NCBI RefSeq assembly: GCF_000585215.1
Contig: NZ_AONC01000009.1
Location: 62,001-126,000 of the forward strand
DNA: 64,000 bases
Reading direction: 5' to 3'
Source of the DNA: Imhoffiella purpurea
Lineage (GTDB): Bacteria > Pseudomonadota > Gammaproteobacteria > Chromatiales > Chromatiaceae
In this document: in pieces, positions 40,336 through 51,002 of the stretch
Numbering within the stretch: the first letter of the stretch is position 1
Layout: every line of letters starts with the position of its first letter
Translations under genes and position numbers: made by a program
Notes under the pieces: model-generated
Database searches by the model: none
Told to the model about the DNA's origin: nothing
Seen by the model: only the letters and a program-made list of their open reading frames with translations

Positions 40336-40794
40336 ATGCAACCTGCAGACAGTCATCTCACCACGCTGGCGCGTGGGGTCGTCGAATCCATGGGGTTCGA
40401 GCTCGTCGGAGTGGAGTTCTTTCAGCGCGGAACCGCTGGTGCGACGCTGAGAGTCTATATTGATCACGAACGCGGCATCACGCTCGACGATTGCACTGCG
40501 GTGAGTCATCAGCTGAGTGGCGTACTGGATGTAGAGGATCCCTTGCCGGGGCATTACGACCTCGAGATCTCCTCGCCCGGATTGGACCGGCCCCTGGTGT
40601 TCTCCGAGCACTTCGCGCGCTTCGCGGGTCACCGGATCCGAATTCGGTTGGCCGAAAAGCTCGAGGGGCGGCGCAAGCTGGATGGGCTCCTTCAGGGTTG
40701 CGAGGACGGCTTGGTGGTTCTGGAGTCCGAAGGCCGTCGTTGGGAGGTTCCGTTCGAGTCGATCGAATCCGCGCGCTTGGTGCCCGAATTTTGA
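40336..40794 (+). CDS. rimP: Ribosome maturation factor RimP
   Basis: 152 residues. '[31 protein letters not shown]' and '[14 protein letters not shown]' are RimP signatures; the C-terminal SH3-like domain follows. Needed for 30S subunit maturation. ATG 40336 is preceded by GGGGCGG; ATG 40324 four codons upstream is an alternative. First gene of the conserved rimP-nusA-infB-rbfA-truB-rpsO-pnp block. Confidence 0.93.
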   Translation: MQPADSHLTTLARGVVESMGFELVGVEFFQRGTAGATLRVYIDHERGITLDDCTAVSHQLSGVLDVEDPLPGHYDLEISSPGLDRPLVFSEHFARFAGHRIRIRLAEKLEGRRKLDGLLQGCEDGLVVLESEGRRWEVPFESIESARLVPEF

Positions 40795-40855
40795 GGGCGA
40801 CCGATCTTCCTCGGATGCTTCCGGGTCGCATGTTCTAGAGTTGGATATAGGTGGA

Positions 40856-42358
40856 ATGAGTAAAGAGATCTTACTGGTCGTTGAGGCCGTTTCCAACGAG
40901 AAGGACGTCCCCGAATCCGTGATCTTCGAAGCGATCGAGGCCGCCCTGGCATCGGCGACCCGTAAGAAGCACGGTGGCGAGATCGATGCGCGCGTCGTCA
41001 TCGACCGCAAAACCGGGGACTATCGTACCTATCGTCGCTGGGAAATCGTTCCGGACCCCGAGCAAGGGGTGCTGGAGGCGCCTGCGCGTCAAATCACTCA
41101 GTCCGCCGCCGAGATTCTCGAGCCGACCCTGGGGCTCGGCGATTTCATCGAGGAAGAGATCGAGTCCGAGCTGTTCGGCCGTATCGCGGCCCAGACGGCC
41201 AAGCAGGTCATCGTTCAGAAGGTGCGCGATGCCGAGCGCGCCAAGATCGTCTCCGCCTTCGCCGAACGCAAGGGCCAGCTCGTCACGGGGATCGTCAAGA
41301 AGGCCGAGCGCGGCACCATTCTGCTCGATCTGGGCAACAACGCCGAGGCGCTGGTGCCGCGCGACCATGTCATCCCGCGCGAGTCGGTGCGTCCCGGAGA
41401 TCGTCTGCGCGGCTATCTCTACGACGTGCGCTCCGAGTCCAAGGGGCCCCAGCTGTTCGTCAGCCGGACCGCCCCCGAACTCCTCATCGAGCTCTTCAAG
41501 CTGGAGGTTCCCGAGGTCGGCGAGGGCTTGATTCAGATCCTCGGCGCGGCGCGCGATCCCGGCTCGCGGGCGAAGATCGCCGTGAGAACCGCCGATCCCC
41601 GCATCGATCCGGTCGGGGCCTGCGTCGGTATGCGCGGCTCTCGCGTCCAGGCGGTCTCCAACGAGCTCAACGGCGAGCGCGTCGACATCATCCTGTGGGA
41701 TGAGAATCCGGCTCAGTTCGTCATCAACGCCATGTCGCCCGCCGATGTCGTCTCCATCGTGATCGACGAGGACGCGCGCAGCATGGACGTTGCCGTCAAG
41801 GAAGAGAATCTCGCCCAGGCCATCGGGCGCTTCGGCCAGAACGTGCGTCTCGCCACCCAGCTCAGCGGCTGGGAGCTCAACGTCATGAACGAGAAGGATG
41901 CGGCTGCCAAGAGCGAGCAGGAGGCCCGCCGCTCGGTGCAGTCTTTCATGGATCAGCTCGGCGTCGACGAGAATCTGGCGACTCTGCTGGTCGAGGAGGG
42001 CTTCTCGAGCGTCGACGAGGTGGCCTATGTTCCGCTCGCCGAGATGCAGGCGATCGACGAGTTCGATGACGAGACCATCGAAATGTTGCGCGAGCGCGCA
42101 AAAGACGTCCTGTTGACTCGCGCCATCGCCTCGGAGGAGGGCGACACCCCGCAAGCCGTGGGTGACCTTCTCTCGCTCGAGGGGATGGACGAAGATCTTG
42201 CCGACGCGCTGGCAGCCCGAGGTGTCGCCACCCTGGATGATCTCGCCGAGCAGTCGGTTGATGAGCTCATGGAAATCGAGGGGATGGACGAAGAGCGGGC
42301 GGCGCGCTTGATCATGAAGGCACGCGAACCCTGGTTCGTGGATGCCCCAGAGGAATAG
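40856..42358 (+). CDS. nusA: Transcription termination/antitermination factor NusA
   Basis: 500 residues: N-terminal RNA-polymerase-binding domain ([19 protein letters not shown]), S1 domain (about 135-200, '[26 protein letters not shown]' region), two KH domains ('[20 protein letters not shown]', '[18 protein letters not shown]'), and two C-terminal acidic helix-hairpin-helix repeats ('[20 protein letters not shown]' and '[17 protein letters not shown]'). NusA modulates pausing, termination and rRNA antitermination, and could regulate its own operon through the leader terminators. Confidence 0.97.
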   Translation: MSKEILLVVEAVSNEKDVPESVIFEAIEAALASATRKKHGGEIDARVVIDRKTGDYRTYRRWEIVPDPEQGVLEAPARQITQSAAEILEPTLGLGDFIEEEIESELFGRIAAQTAKQVIVQKVRDAERAKIVSAFAERKGQLVTGIVKKAERGTILLDLGNNAEALVPRDHVIPRESVRPGDRLRGYLYDVRSESKGPQLFVSRTAPELLIELFKLEVPEVGEGLIQILGAARDPGSRAKIAVRTADPRIDPVGACVGMRGSRVQAVSNELNGERVDIILWDENPAQFVINAMSPADVVSIVIDEDARSMDVAVKEENLAQAIGRFGQNVRLATQLSGWELNVMNEKDAAAKSEQEARRSVQSFMDQLGVDENLATLLVEEGFSSVDEVAYVPLAEMQAIDEFDDETIEMLRERAKDVLLTRAIASEEGDTPQAVGDLLSLEGMDEDLADALAARGVATLDDLAEQSVDELMEIEGMDEERAARLIMKAREPWFVDAPEE

Positions 42359-42376
42359 AGGTATAAAGGTCAGTCC

Positions 42377-45127
42377 ATGAGTGAAGTCACGGTCAAGCAA
42401 CTCGCCTCCACGGTCGGCATTCCGGTCGAGCGACTCCTTACCCAATTGAACGAGGCCGGCATCAGCGCGAGCGGTGCCGATTCCAAGCTGACGGAGCAGG
42501 AGAAGCTCCAGCTTCTCGGCTATCTGCGACGCAGCCATGGCAAGGACGAAGAGGATGCGGCCGCGGCTCCCAATCAGGTGACGCTCAAGCGCAAGTCGGT
42601 CAGCGAACTGCGTCAGCCGACCGCCGCCCCGCGCAGCGGTACGGCCGGAGCCAGACCGGCTCCGACACCGCGCAGCGGCAAGACGGTGAGCGTCGAGGTG
42701 CGACGCAAGCGCACCTATGTCAAGCGCGGGGACGAATCGTCTTCGGGATCTTCGCGTCGTCAATCCGGCGATCGCTCCCGTCCGCAGCGCGAGCGTGCCG
42801 CGACGGCGAACGCGGTCTTCGACGAGGCGCGCCGTCGCGCCGAGCTCGAGGCGATGCGCGCCGAGCAGGAGGCGCGTCGTCTCGCCGAGCAGGAAGAACA
42901 GGAGCGTCGTGCCCGCGAGGAGGAGCAGCGCCGACGCGAGGCCGAGGAAGCCCGTCGCCAGGAAGAGGAGGCGCGTCGCGCCGCCGAGGAAGAGGCGCGC
43001 AAGAAGGCCGAGCTCGAGGCCGCCGACCGTAAGCCCGCGGAACGCAAGCCCAGCGAGCGAGCCGAGTCGCCGAAGGCCGACAAGGGCGAGGGCGAAGCCG
43101 GATCGACCGGGGCACGCCGCGCGGACAGCGCGCGTCCCAAAAAGGGCGTCAAGAAGACTGTCGAGCCGGCCGAGAAGGAGCGCGCGGCCAAGAAGGGCGT
43201 GCGCAAGGAGGGCGGCCGGATGCGCGATGTCGACGTCTCCACGCGCACCGATTACGAAGAGGTCGATGGGTCGGCCGGGTCCGGTCGTGGTCTGCGTCGC
43301 AAGAGAAAGTCGCTCAAGCCGCAGTTGCAGGACAAGCATGCCTTCCAGAGACCGACCGCGCCTGTGGTGCGCGAGGTCGAGCTCCCGGAGAGCATCTCGG
43401 TCGGCGAGCTGGCCAACCGCATGTCCGTGAAGGCATCCGAGGTCATCAAGGAGCTCTTCAAGCAGGGCATGATGGTGACCATCAACCAGAACCTGGACCG
43501 CGACACCGCGACCATCGTGGTCGAGGAATTGGGTCACAAGGCGGTGGTCGCCGACGAGCGCGATGCCGAAGGCACCTTGCTCGACGACCTGCAGGAGCAG
43601 GAGGGCCAGTTCGAGGCGCTGCAGCGTCCGCCCGTGGTGACCATCATGGGTCACGTCGACCACGGCAAGACCTCCCTGCTCGACTATATCCGCCGTACCC
43701 GGGTCGCTTCCGGCGAGGCCGGCGGCATCACCCAGCACATCGGCGCCTATCACGTCGAGACCGATAAGGGCACGGTGTCCTTCCTGGATACCCCCGGTCA
43801 CGCCGCCTTCTCCGCGATGCGTGCCCGTGGCGCTCAGGTGACGGATATCGTCATCCTGGTCGTGGCGGCCGACGATGGCGTCATGCCGCAGACCATCGAG
43901 GCCATCCATCACGCCCGTGCGGCCGGCGTTCCGCTGATCGTCGCCATCAACAAGATGGACAAGCCGGAGGCCAATCCGGATCGGGTCATGCAGGAACTCA
44001 CCCAGCACGAGGTGGTTACCGAGGAGTGGGGCGGCGATACCATGATGGTCAAGGTCTCGGCCAAGGCCGGTACAGGTATCGACGAGCTGCTCGACGCGGT
44101 GCTGCTGCAGGCCGAGGTGCTCGAGCTCACCGCCCCGGTCGATGGCCCCGCCCGCGGCGCCATCGTCGAGTCGAGTCTGGACAAGGGGCGCGGCCCGGTC
44201 GCGACCGTGCTGGTCCAGTCCGGCACCTTGAATCGGGGCGACGTCATCGTCAGCGGCGGCGAATATGGCCGCGTGCGCGCCATGTTCGACGAATCGGGCA
44301 CCTCCATCGAGTCGGCCGGTCCCTCGATTCCGGTCCAGGTGCTGGGTCTCTCCGGCACGCCCAATGCGGGCGACGACGTCATCGTGGTCGACGACGAGCG
44401 CCGTGCCCGCGAGGTCGCCGAGTTCCGTTCGGCGCGGACGCGTCTGAGCCGCTTCGAGGAGCAGCGCGGCGCCAGCCTCGATCAGCTCTTCTCCCAGCTC
44501 AAGGAGGGCGAGCAGAAGTCGGTCAACCTCATCGTCAAGGCCGACGTGCAGGGCAGCCTGGAGGCGCTCAAGGACAGCCTGATCAAGCTCACCAATGACG
44601 AGGTCAAGGTCACCATCGTGTCCTCGGGCGTCGGCGGCATCACCGAGTCGGATGCCAACCTCGCGGTGACCTCCAACGCCATCATGCTCGGCTTCAACGT
44701 CCGTGCGGACGCCTCGGCCCGACGCGTGGTCGAGGAGAAGGGGATCGATCTGCGCTACTACAGCATCATCTACGAGCTGATCGACGACGTGAAGCAGGCC
44801 ATCTCCGGTCTGCTCAGCCCGATCGTCACCGAGGAGATCATCGGTCTGGCCCAGGTGCGCGACGTCTTCCGCTCCTCCAAGTTCGGTGCGGTCGCCGGCT
44901 GCATGGTCGTCGAGGGCGTGATCCGTCGCAACAACCCGATCCGTGTGCTGCGCGACAACGTCGTCATCTACGAGGGCGCGCTGGAATCCCTGCGCCGCTT
45001 CAAGGACGACGTCAGCGAGGTCAAGTCCGGAACCGAATGCGGTATCGGCGTCAAGAATTACAACGACGTCCAGTCCGGCGACCAGATCGAGGTCTTCGAG
45101 CGCACCGAGCGGGCACGCGTCCTGTGA
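42377..45127 (+). CDS. infB: Translation initiation factor IF-2
   Basis: 916 residues. An N-terminal IF2 helical domain ('[18 protein letters not shown]'), a long Arg/Glu/Ala-rich linker (about 145-290), a second IF2-N domain ('[20 protein letters not shown]'), then the GTPase with G1 '[11 protein letters not shown]' (near 426), 'DTPGHAAF' and 'NKMDKP', and the beta-barrel and C-terminal fMet-tRNA-binding domains. Overlaps rbfA by GTGA. Some in-frame internal starts are known to give shorter IF2 forms in other bacteria; none is asserted here. Confidence 0.98.
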   Translation: MSEVTVKQLASTVGIPVERLLTQLNEAGISASGADSKLTEQEKLQLLGYLRRSHGKDEEDAAAAPNQVTLKRKSVSELRQPTAAPRSGTAGARPAPTPRSGKTVSVEVRRKRTYVKRGDESSSGSSRRQSGDRSRPQRERAATANAVFDEARRRAELEAMRAEQEARRLAEQEEQERRAREEEQRRREAEEARRQEEEARRAAEEEARKKAELEAADRKPAERKPSERAESPKADKGEGEAGSTGARRADSARPKKGVKKTVEPAEKERAAKKGVRKEGGRMRDVDVSTRTDYEEVDGSAGSGRGLRRKRKSLKPQLQDKHAFQRPTAPVVREVELPESISVGELANRMSVKASEVIKELFKQGMMVTINQNLDRDTATIVVEELGHKAVVADERDAEGTLLDDLQEQEGQFEALQRPPVVTIMGHVDHGKTSLLDYIRRTRVASGEAGGITQHIGAYHVETDKGTVSFLDTPGHAAFSAMRARGAQVTDIVILVVAADDGVMPQTIEAIHHARAAGVPLIVAINKMDKPEANPDRVMQELTQHEVVTEEWGGDTMMVKVSAKAGTGIDELLDAVLLQAEVLELTAPVDGPARGAIVESSLDKGRGPVATVLVQSGTLNRGDVIVSGGEYGRVRAMFDESGTSIESAGPSIPVQVLGLSGTPNAGDDVIVVDDERRAREVAEFRSARTRLSRFEEQRGASLDQLFSQLKEGEQKSVNLIVKADVQGSLEALKDSLIKLTNDEVKVTIVSSGVGGITESDANLAVTSNAIMLGFNVRADASARRVVEEKGIDLRYYSIIYELIDDVKQAISGLLSPIVTEEIIGLAQVRDVFRSSKFGAVAGCMVVEGVIRRNNPIRVLRDNVVIYEGALESLRRFKDDVSEVKSGTECGIGVKNYNDVQSGDQIEVFERTERARVL

Positions 45128-45537
45128 GCGAGCGCGAATTCGATCGTACCGAGCGGATCGGGGCCGAACTGCAGCGTTCGCTCTCGGTTCTGGTCCGCGA
45201 CCAGGTGAAGGATCCGCGGCTTGCCAACATCACGGTTCACGAGGTCCGGGTGACGCGCGATCTGGCGCATGCCAAGGTGTTCTTCACCTGTTTTCCGGAC
45301 GACCAGGAATCCGAGACCCAGGAGCGTCTGCTCAACGGTCGCCTGTCCGGGTTCCTGCGTCACGCGCTGACCAAGGAGGTGCGTCTGCGGACGATTCCGC
45401 AGCTGCATTTCGTCCACGACAGCTCGATCGCCTATGGCGAGCGACTCTCCACCTTGATCGATGCCGCCGTCGGCGATTCCCACGGGACCGAGTCTCCGGG
45501 CGCGGATACCGCGCTCGACGCGGATCGGGAGGGCTGA
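45124..45537 (+). CDS. rbfA: 30S ribosome-binding factor RbfA
   Basis: 137 residues from a GTG start overlapping the infB stop. KH-type fold with '[20 protein letters not shown]', '[25 protein letters not shown]' and the '[19 protein letters not shown]' end. It helps late 16S 5'-end processing and cold adaptation. The last about 20 residues ([20 protein letters not shown]) are an acidic tail of no known role. Confidence 0.95.
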   Translation: MSEREFDRTERIGAELQRSLSVLVRDQVKDPRLANITVHEVRVTRDLAHAKVFFTCFPDDQESETQERLLNGRLSGFLRHALTKEVRLRTIPQLHFVHDSSIAYGERLSTLIDAAVGDSHGTESPGADTALDADREG

Positions 45538-45541
45538 TCCC

Positions 45542-46459
45542 ATGGGACGCCGTCGTCATTCGGGACGCAACATCACCGGCATTCTCCTGCTGGACAAGCC
45601 GCTCGGTCTGACCTCCAACGAGGCGCTGCAGCGCGTCAAGCGGCTCTACCGTGCCGCCAAGGCGGGACACACCGGAAGCCTCGATCCGCTGGCCACCGGA
45701 CTGCTTCCCTGCTGTCTCGGGGATGCGACCAAGTATTCGGCCTTTCTGCTGGACGCCGACAAGCGCTACCGCGTTCGCGTCCGGCTCGGCGTCACCACGA
45801 CGACGGGCGACGCCGAGGGCGAGATCGTCGAGACGCGCCCGGTCGAGGGCGTCGACGAGGCCCGGCTGCACCAGGTGCTGAGCGGTTTCCTCGGAACCAT
45901 CGATCAGCTGCCGCCCATGTATTCGGCGGTCAAGCATCAGGGCCAGCGTCTCTACAAGCTGGCCCGCGAGGGTGTCGAGGTGGAGCGCCAGCCGCGCCAG
46001 ATCGAGATCCATGCGCTGGAGCTGCTGTCGGTCGATCTGCCCGAGATCGAACTCGATGTGCACTGCTCGAAGGGAACCTATGTGCGCACGCTCGCAGAGG
46101 ACATCGGCCGGGAATTGGGCTGCGGGGGACACGTGATTCAGCTCCGACGCACCGGCGTCGGTCCCTATACCGAATCGGCGGCGCCTTTCGTGACCATGGA
46201 TCAGCTGGAGACCCTGGCCGAGGACGAGACGCCGCAGCGTCTCGACGGGTTGCTGCTGCCGCTGGATTCCGCGCTCGGACACTGGCCCTCGGTTCGCCTG
46301 TCGGCCGACGCGGCCTTCTATCTGCGCCAGGGTCAGGCGGTTCTGGTGCCTCAGGCCCCGACCGAGGGACTGGTCCGACTCTATGATCCGTCCGAACATT
46401 TCATGGGCGTCGGCTGCATTCTGGACGACGGCAAGGTTCAGCCCAAACGATTGATCTGA
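45542..46459 (+). CDS. truB: tRNA pseudouridine55 synthase TruB
   Basis: 305 residues from ATG 45542, four bases after the rbfA stop. The catalytic aspartate is in 'GHTGSLDPLATGLLP', preceded by 'GILLLDKPLGLTSNEAL'; 'SKGTYVRTLAEDIGRELG' is the second conserved motif. It makes pseudouridine 55 in the T loop of tRNAs. A terminator follows directly. Confidence 0.96.
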   Translation: MGRRRHSGRNITGILLLDKPLGLTSNEALQRVKRLYRAAKAGHTGSLDPLATGLLPCCLGDATKYSAFLLDADKRYRVRVRLGVTTTTGDAEGEIVETRPVEGVDEARLHQVLSGFLGTIDQLPPMYSAVKHQGQRLYKLAREGVEVERQPRQIEIHALELLSVDLPEIELDVHCSKGTYVRTLAEDIGRELGCGGHVIQLRRTGVGPYTESAAPFVTMDQLETLAEDETPQRLDGLLLPLDSALGHWPSVRLSADAAFYLRQGQAVLVPQAPTEGLVRLYDPSEHFMGVGCILDDGKVQPKRLI

Positions 46460-46467
46460 GTCGTCTG

Positions 46468-46491
46468 TCACGGCCTCGGGCCGTGATTTTT
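46468..46491 (+). terminator. Intrinsic terminator after truB
   Basis: TCACGGCC-TCG-GGCCGTGA followed by TTTTTC, nine bases after the truB stop. rpsO-pnp is therefore probably also transcribed from its own promoter in 46492-46643. Confidence 0.85.
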
Positions 46492-46643
46492 CATAGATTC
46501 GGCGCTCATCCCATTCATCGAATTCAGTCTGTTTTCAACTCGGCCCGATATCCCTGAAGTCATTGTCGGGGAAGCGATTTCGGCCTTCACGGTGCGGATC
46601 CGGGCCTTTCGTTCGTCACTTAGCTAGATCGAGGAATCAATCA

Positions 46644-46913
46644 ATGACAATGACTGCAGCGGACAAGAAGAAGATCGTCGAGGAATATGCGCGCGGCGAC
46701 AAGGACACGGGTTCTCCGGAGGTCCAGGTCGCTCTGCTGACGGCTCGTATCCTTCAGCTGACCGAGCACTTCAAGGAGCACAAGCACGACCATCACTCGC
46801 GTCGTGGTCTGGTGCGCATGGTCAACTCGCGCCGCAAGCTGCTCGACTATCTCAAGGGCAAGGACTTGGACCGGTATCGCGATCTGATTGCGCGTCTGGG
46901 TCTGCGTCGCTAA
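46644..46913 (+). CDS. rpsO: 30S ribosomal protein S15
   Basis: 89 residues with the S15 core '[36 protein letters not shown]' (in parts) and '[14 protein letters not shown]'. S15 binds 16S rRNA in the central domain. GAGGA lies upstream of the ATG at 46644; the ATG two codons later would also serve. In E. coli S15 represses its own mRNA through a leader pseudoknot; no such structure was proven here. Confidence 0.97.
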   Translation: MTMTAADKKKIVEEYARGDKDTGSPEVQVALLTARILQLTEHFKEHKHDHHSRRGLVRMVNSRRKLLDYLKGKDLDRYRDLIARLGLRR

Positions 46914-46928
46914 GGTCCGTTCGACCCT

Positions 46929-46986
46929 GGCGAGCGTGGTTCTGCCGACCCGGGCTCGCCTTCCGTCCGCGCCGCGACCGGCGCGG
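46929..46986 (+). promoter_or_regulatory. Paired hairpins in the rpsO-pnp spacer
   Basis: GGCGAGC/GCTCGCC (46929-46960, 18-base loop) and CCGCGCC-GCGACC-GGCGCGG (46967-46986) follow the rpsO stop. In E. coli the same spacer carries a hairpin cut by RNase III that mediates autocontrol of pnp. The position matches; whether the structure is processed here is inference. Confidence 0.45.
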
Positions 46987-47095
46987 GCGGCTCAGACAGC
47001 AGGCGCCGCCAACTCATCTCTCGCCGGCTCGAATCAGGGTCGCCGCGCACCAGGGTTCGACGCTCAGACGGCCCAAACATCCCGAGGATTTATCT

Positions 47096-49192
47096 GTGAT
47101 ACCCACTCCAATCGTTAAACAGTTCCAGTTCGGAAACCAGACGGTCAGGCTGGAAACCGGCGAGATCGCTCGCCAGGCCGACGGCGCTGTCATGGTCGAC
47201 ATGGACGACACCGTGGTCCTGGTCACAGTGGTCGTCGACAAGCGGCCCGGTGCCGAGCGAGATTTCTTTCCCCTGACGGTCGACTATCAGGAGAAGACCT
47301 ATGCCGCCGGCCGGATTCCGGGCGGCTTCTTCCGTCGCGAGGGGCGTCCGAGCGAGGGTGAGATCCTGACCTCGCGTCTGATCGACCGTCCGGTCCGTCC
47401 GCTCTTCGCCGACGGCTTCACCAACGAGGTTCAGATCATCGCGACGGTGAAGTCGCTGAACCCGGCGGTCAATCCCGAGGTCCCGGCCCTGATTGGCGCC
47501 TCCGCCGCGCTCGCCATCGCCGGCGTGCCCTTCAACGGGCCGATCGGCGCCGCGCGGGTGGGCTACAAGAACGGCGAGTACATCCTCAATCCGGCGGTCG
47601 TGGGTCTGAACCCGGACTCGGATCTGGACCTGGTCGTCGCCGGTACCGACAAGGCCGTGCTCATGGTCGAGTCCGAGGCGCGCGGTCTGTCCGAGGAGGT
47701 CATGCTGGGCGCCGTGCTGTTCGGCCACGAGCAGATGCAGGTCGTCATCGAGGCCATTCGCGAGCTTGCGGCCGAGGCCGGCAAGCCTCAGATCGAATGG
47801 ACGCCGTCCGTCCCCTCGCCGGACCTGGCGGATGCGGTCGCCAACGCCTGTGGCGAGCAGATCGCCGCGGCCTATCGCATCAAGGAGAAGCAGGAGCGCT
47901 ACAGGGCACTCAACGCCGCCCGCGCGGCCGCGGTCGAGCAGCTCTGCACCGAGGACGCCCCCTGGTCCGAGATGGCGGTCAAGGGCGCGATCGAGGCGCT
48001 CGAGAGCAAGACCGTGCGCGGATCCATCCTCGCCGGCAACCCCCGTATCGACGGGCGCGACGGCAAGACCGTGCGACCCATCACCATCCGCACTGGCGTG
48101 CTGCCGCGCACCCACGGCTCGGCGCTCTTCACCCGCGGCGAGACCCAGGCGATGGTCATCACCACCCTGGGCACCGAGCGCGACTCGCAGATCATCGACG
48201 CGCTCGACGGCGAGCGGCGCGAGCACTTCATGCTCCACTACAACTTCCCGCCATTCTGCGTCGGCGAGTCCGGCCGCGTGGGCAGCCCCAAGCGGCGCGA
48301 GATCGGTCACGGCCGTCTGGCCAAGCGCGGCGTGCTGGCGGTGATGCCGAGCATCGAGGAGTTCCCCTATTCGGTGCGCGTGGTCTCCGAGATCACCGAG
48401 TCCAACGGCTCGAGCTCAATGGCCAGCGTCTGCGGTACCAGCCTCGCCCTCATGGATGCCGGCGTGCCCATCAAGGCGCCCGTGGCCGGCGTCGCCATGG
48501 GTCTGATCAAGGAGGGCGACGAGTTCGCCGTCCTGACCGACATCATGGGTGACGAGGATCATCTGGGCGACATGGACTTCAAGGTCGCCGGAACCGCCGA
48601 GGGCATCAATGCCCTGCAGATGGACATCAAGATCGAGGGCATCACCAAGGAGATCATGGAGGTCGCCCTGGCCCAGGCGAAGGATGGGCGTCTGCACATC
48701 CTGGGCGAGATGAACAAGGTCATCGACACCCATCGTCTGGAGATGTCCGAGCACGCCCCGCGCATCATCGAGTTCAAGATCCATCCCGAGAAGATCCGCG
48801 ACGTCATCGGCAAGGGCGGCTCGGTCATCCGTTCCATCACCGAGGAGACGGGCGCCACCATCGACATCAACGACGACGGCGTGGTCAAGATCTTCTCGGT
48901 CGAGAAGGCCGCGGGCGAGGAGGCCAAGAAGCGCATCCGACTCATCACCGCGGACGTCGAGGTCGGCAAGGTCTACGAGGGCAAGGTCGCGCGTCTCATG
49001 GACTTCGGCGCCTTCGTCACCATCCTGCCCGGCCGCGACGGTCTGGTCCACATCTCCCAAATCTGCGAGGAGCGCGTCCAGTCGGTCAGCGACAAGCTGA
49101 AAGAGGGCGACGTGGTCCGGGTCAAGGTCCTGGAGGTCGACAAGCAGGGCCGTATCCGTCTCAGCATGAAGGCGGTCGAACCGGGCGAGTGA
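47096..49192 (+). CDS. pnp: Polyribonucleotide nucleotidyltransferase (PNPase)
   Basis: 698 residues: two RNase PH-like domains separated by a helical domain, with '[23 protein letters not shown]' region catalytic residues in the second, then KH ('[12 protein letters not shown]') and S1 ('[24 protein letters not shown]') domains. It degrades RNA phosphorolytically and is a degradosome component. Starts at GTG 47096 after GAGGA. Ends in a bidirectional terminator. Confidence 0.97.
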   Translation: MIPTPIVKQFQFGNQTVRLETGEIARQADGAVMVDMDDTVVLVTVVVDKRPGAERDFFPLTVDYQEKTYAAGRIPGGFFRREGRPSEGEILTSRLIDRPVRPLFADGFTNEVQIIATVKSLNPAVNPEVPALIGASAALAIAGVPFNGPIGAARVGYKNGEYILNPAVVGLNPDSDLDLVVAGTDKAVLMVESEARGLSEEVMLGAVLFGHEQMQVVIEAIRELAAEAGKPQIEWTPSVPSPDLADAVANACGEQIAAAYRIKEKQERYRALNAARAAAVEQLCTEDAPWSEMAVKGAIEALESKTVRGSILAGNPRIDGRDGKTVRPITIRTGVLPRTHGSALFTRGETQAMVITTLGTERDSQIIDALDGERREHFMLHYNFPPFCVGESGRVGSPKRREIGHGRLAKRGVLAVMPSIEEFPYSVRVVSEITESNGSSSMASVCGTSLALMDAGVPIKAPVAGVAMGLIKEGDEFAVLTDIMGDEDHLGDMDFKVAGTAEGINALQMDIKIEGITKEIMEVALAQAKDGRLHILGEMNKVIDTHRLEMSEHAPRIIEFKIHPEKIRDVIGKGGSVIRSITEETGATIDINDDGVVKIFSVEKAAGEEAKKRIRLITADVEVGKVYEGKVARLMDFGAFVTILPGRDGLVHISQICEERVQSVSDKLKEGDVVRVKVLEVDKQGRIRLSMKAVEPGE

Positions 49193-49220
49193 TCTCGCTC
49201 CGAGACGGGATCGAGACGTG

Positions 49221-49246
49221 AAAAAGGGGCCGAGAGGCCCCTTTTT
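49221..49246. terminator. Bidirectional terminator between convergent pnp and potI
   Basis: AAAAAGGGGCC-GAGA-GGCCCCTTTTT: an 11-bp stem with A and T runs on either side, serving both strands. Confidence 0.9.
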
Positions 49247-49262
49247 CGTTGCGGAGGCGAGG

Positions 49263-50063
49263 TCAGCGGTTGGGACCGCGCCGCATCGTGAAGCCGGCGA
49301 TCAGGACCGCGATGGCCACGATGAGGACGATCAGGGTCGCGAGCGCGTTGATCTGCGGCGAGACGCCCATCCGCACGCTCGAATAGACGACCATGGGCAA
49401 GGTGGTCGAACCGGGACCCGAGACGAAGCTGGCGATCACCAGGTCGTCGAGCGAGAGCGTGAAGGCCAGCAGCCAGCCCGAGAGCAGTGCGGGGGCGATC
49501 AGCGGCAAGGTGATCTGCAGATAGACGCCGAGCGGCCGCGCACCCAGGTCCATCGCCGCCTCTTCGAGCGAGCCGTCCATCTGGGCCAGCCGGGAGCGGA
49601 CCACGACGGCGACGTAGGCCATGCTGAAGGTGATGTGGGCGATGGCGATGGTGGTGAATCCGCGGCCGTCCGGCCAGCCGATGGTCTGCTGCATGGCCAC
49701 GAACAGCAGCAGCAGCGAGAGACCGATGATGACGTCTGGCATGACCAGCGGTGCCATCAGCAGCAGCTCGAAGCCGGTGCGTCCGCGGAAGCGTCCCTGT
49801 CTGACCAGCGCGTTGGCGGCGAGCGTGCCCAGCACCACGGCGACCGTGGCGTTGGTCGCGGCGATGCGCACGCTGAGCCAGGCGGCGTCGAGCAGTTGCT
49901 GGTTGTGCAGCAGCTCACCGTACCACTTGGTCGAGAATCCCGACCAGACGGTGACCAGGCGCGATTCGTTGAAGGAGTAGAGGATCAGCAGCAGGATCGG
50001 CACGTAGAGGAAGGCGTAGCCGAATGCCAGGATACCGAGCAGGGGCCAGGAGCGGCGCTTCAT
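49263..50063 (-). CDS. potI: Putrescine/polyamine ABC transporter permease PotI
   Basis: 266 residues, six membrane helices, with the permease EAA loop 'EEAAMDLGARPLGVYLQITLPL'. Starts MKRRSWPLLG at 50063, overlapping the potH stop by ATGA; the longer frame to 50192 is potH in another frame. Last gene of potFGHI. Pairs with PotH to form the membrane channel. Confidence 0.94.
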   Translation of the reverse strand: MKRRSWPLLGILAFGYAFLYVPILLLILYSFNESRLVTVWSGFSTKWYGELLHNQQLLDAAWLSVRIAATNATVAVVLGTLAANALVRQGRFRGRTGFELLLMAPLVMPDVIIGLSLLLLFVAMQQTIGWPDGRGFTTIAIAHITFSMAYVAVVVRSRLAQMDGSLEEAAMDLGARPLGVYLQITLPLIAPALLSGWLLAFTLSLDDLVIASFVSGPGSTTLPMVVYSSVRMGVSPQINALATLIVLIVAIAVLIAGFTMRRGPNR

Positions 50064-50980
50064 GTCCGGCCCTCGTCCAGGTTTTGCTGCAGCCGCTGCA
50101 TGAGGACGAATGGGATCACCAGCAACCCGAGCAGGACGATCGCGAGCGCCGAGGCCAGCGGCCAGTCCTTGTTGGAGAAGAACTCGGTCCACATCAGCTT
50201 GCCGACCATGAGGCTGCCCGGACTGCCGAGCAGATCAGGGATCACGAACTCGCCGACCACCGGGATGAACACCAGCATGCTGCCGGCGACGATGCCCGGC
50301 ATGGAGAGCGGCAGCGTCACCCGCATGAAGGCGCGCAGCGGCCGGCATCCCAGGTCGGCCGCCGCCTCCAGCAGGGTCGGGTCGAGCCGGGTGAGATTGG
50401 CGTAGAGCGGCAGGATCATGAAGGGCAGATAGGAATAGACCACGCCGATGTAGACGGCCGTCTGGGTGTGCAGGATCTGCAGCGGCGTGTCGATGACGCC
50501 GAGCCAGAGCAGGAAGTGGTTCAGCAGCCCGTTGGTGTTGAGGATGCCGATCCAGGCGTAGACCCGGATCAGGAAGGAGGTCCAGAAGGGCAGGATGATC
50601 AGCATCAGCAGGGGGATCCGGTGCCGCTCCCGGGCGGTGGCGATGGCGTAGGCCATGGGATAGCCGAGCAGCAGACAGATGAGGGTGCAGACCAGGGCGA
50701 CCCAGAGCGAGTTCAGGAAGGCGTAGAGATAGATGTCGTCTTCCCAGATGAGCATGAAATTCTGCAGATTGATCTGGATCTGCAGCAGTCCCTCCTCGAC
50801 CCATTCCCACAGCAGGCGGTAGGGCGGCTGGGCCAGCGCCGGCTCGGACAGGCTGATCTGCAGCACGATGACGAAGGGCAGCAGGAAGAAGAGCCCCAGC
50901 CAGAAATAGGGGACGCCGATGTTCACCAGCCGGCTGAGCCGGCTGGTCTGGCGAGCTTGCATGTTCGGGGTCTGGTTCAT
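50060..50980 (-). CDS. potH: Putrescine/polyamine ABC transporter permease PotH
   Basis: 306 residues, six membrane helices; EAA loop 'EAAADLGCRPLRAFMRVTLPLS', and 'LPFWTSFLIRVYAWIGIL' typical of PotB/PotH. Lies 22 bp after potG. Spermidine and putrescine permeases are hard to tell apart by permease sequence alone; the binding protein decides. Confidence 0.94.
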   Translation of the reverse strand: MNQTPNMQARQTSRLSRLVNIGVPYFWLGLFFLLPFVIVLQISLSEPALAQPPYRLLWEWVEEGLLQIQINLQNFMLIWEDDIYLYAFLNSLWVALVCTLICLLLGYPMAYAIATARERHRIPLLMLIILPFWTSFLIRVYAWIGILNTNGLLNHFLLWLGVIDTPLQILHTQTAVYIGVVYSYLPFMILPLYANLTRLDPTLLEAAADLGCRPLRAFMRVTLPLSMPGIVAGSMLVFIPVVGEFVIPDLLGSPGSLMVGKLMWTEFFSNKDWPLASALAIVLLGLLVIPFVLMQRLQQNLDEGRT

Positions 50981-51002
50981 GGGATCGAATCGCGCGCTGG
51001 CG

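Noticed and set aside
42830-43030. Repetitive Arg/Glu/Ala codons in infB as a tandem DNA repeat or mobile insertion
   Set aside because: This is the normal charged linker of IF-2; repeats are at the level of biased composition, not DNA units.
40871-44008. 1045-codon open frame on the minus strand opposite nusA and infB
   Set aside because: It spans two conserved genes and their junction, is Leu/Asp/His-rich without motifs, and has no ribosome site of its own.
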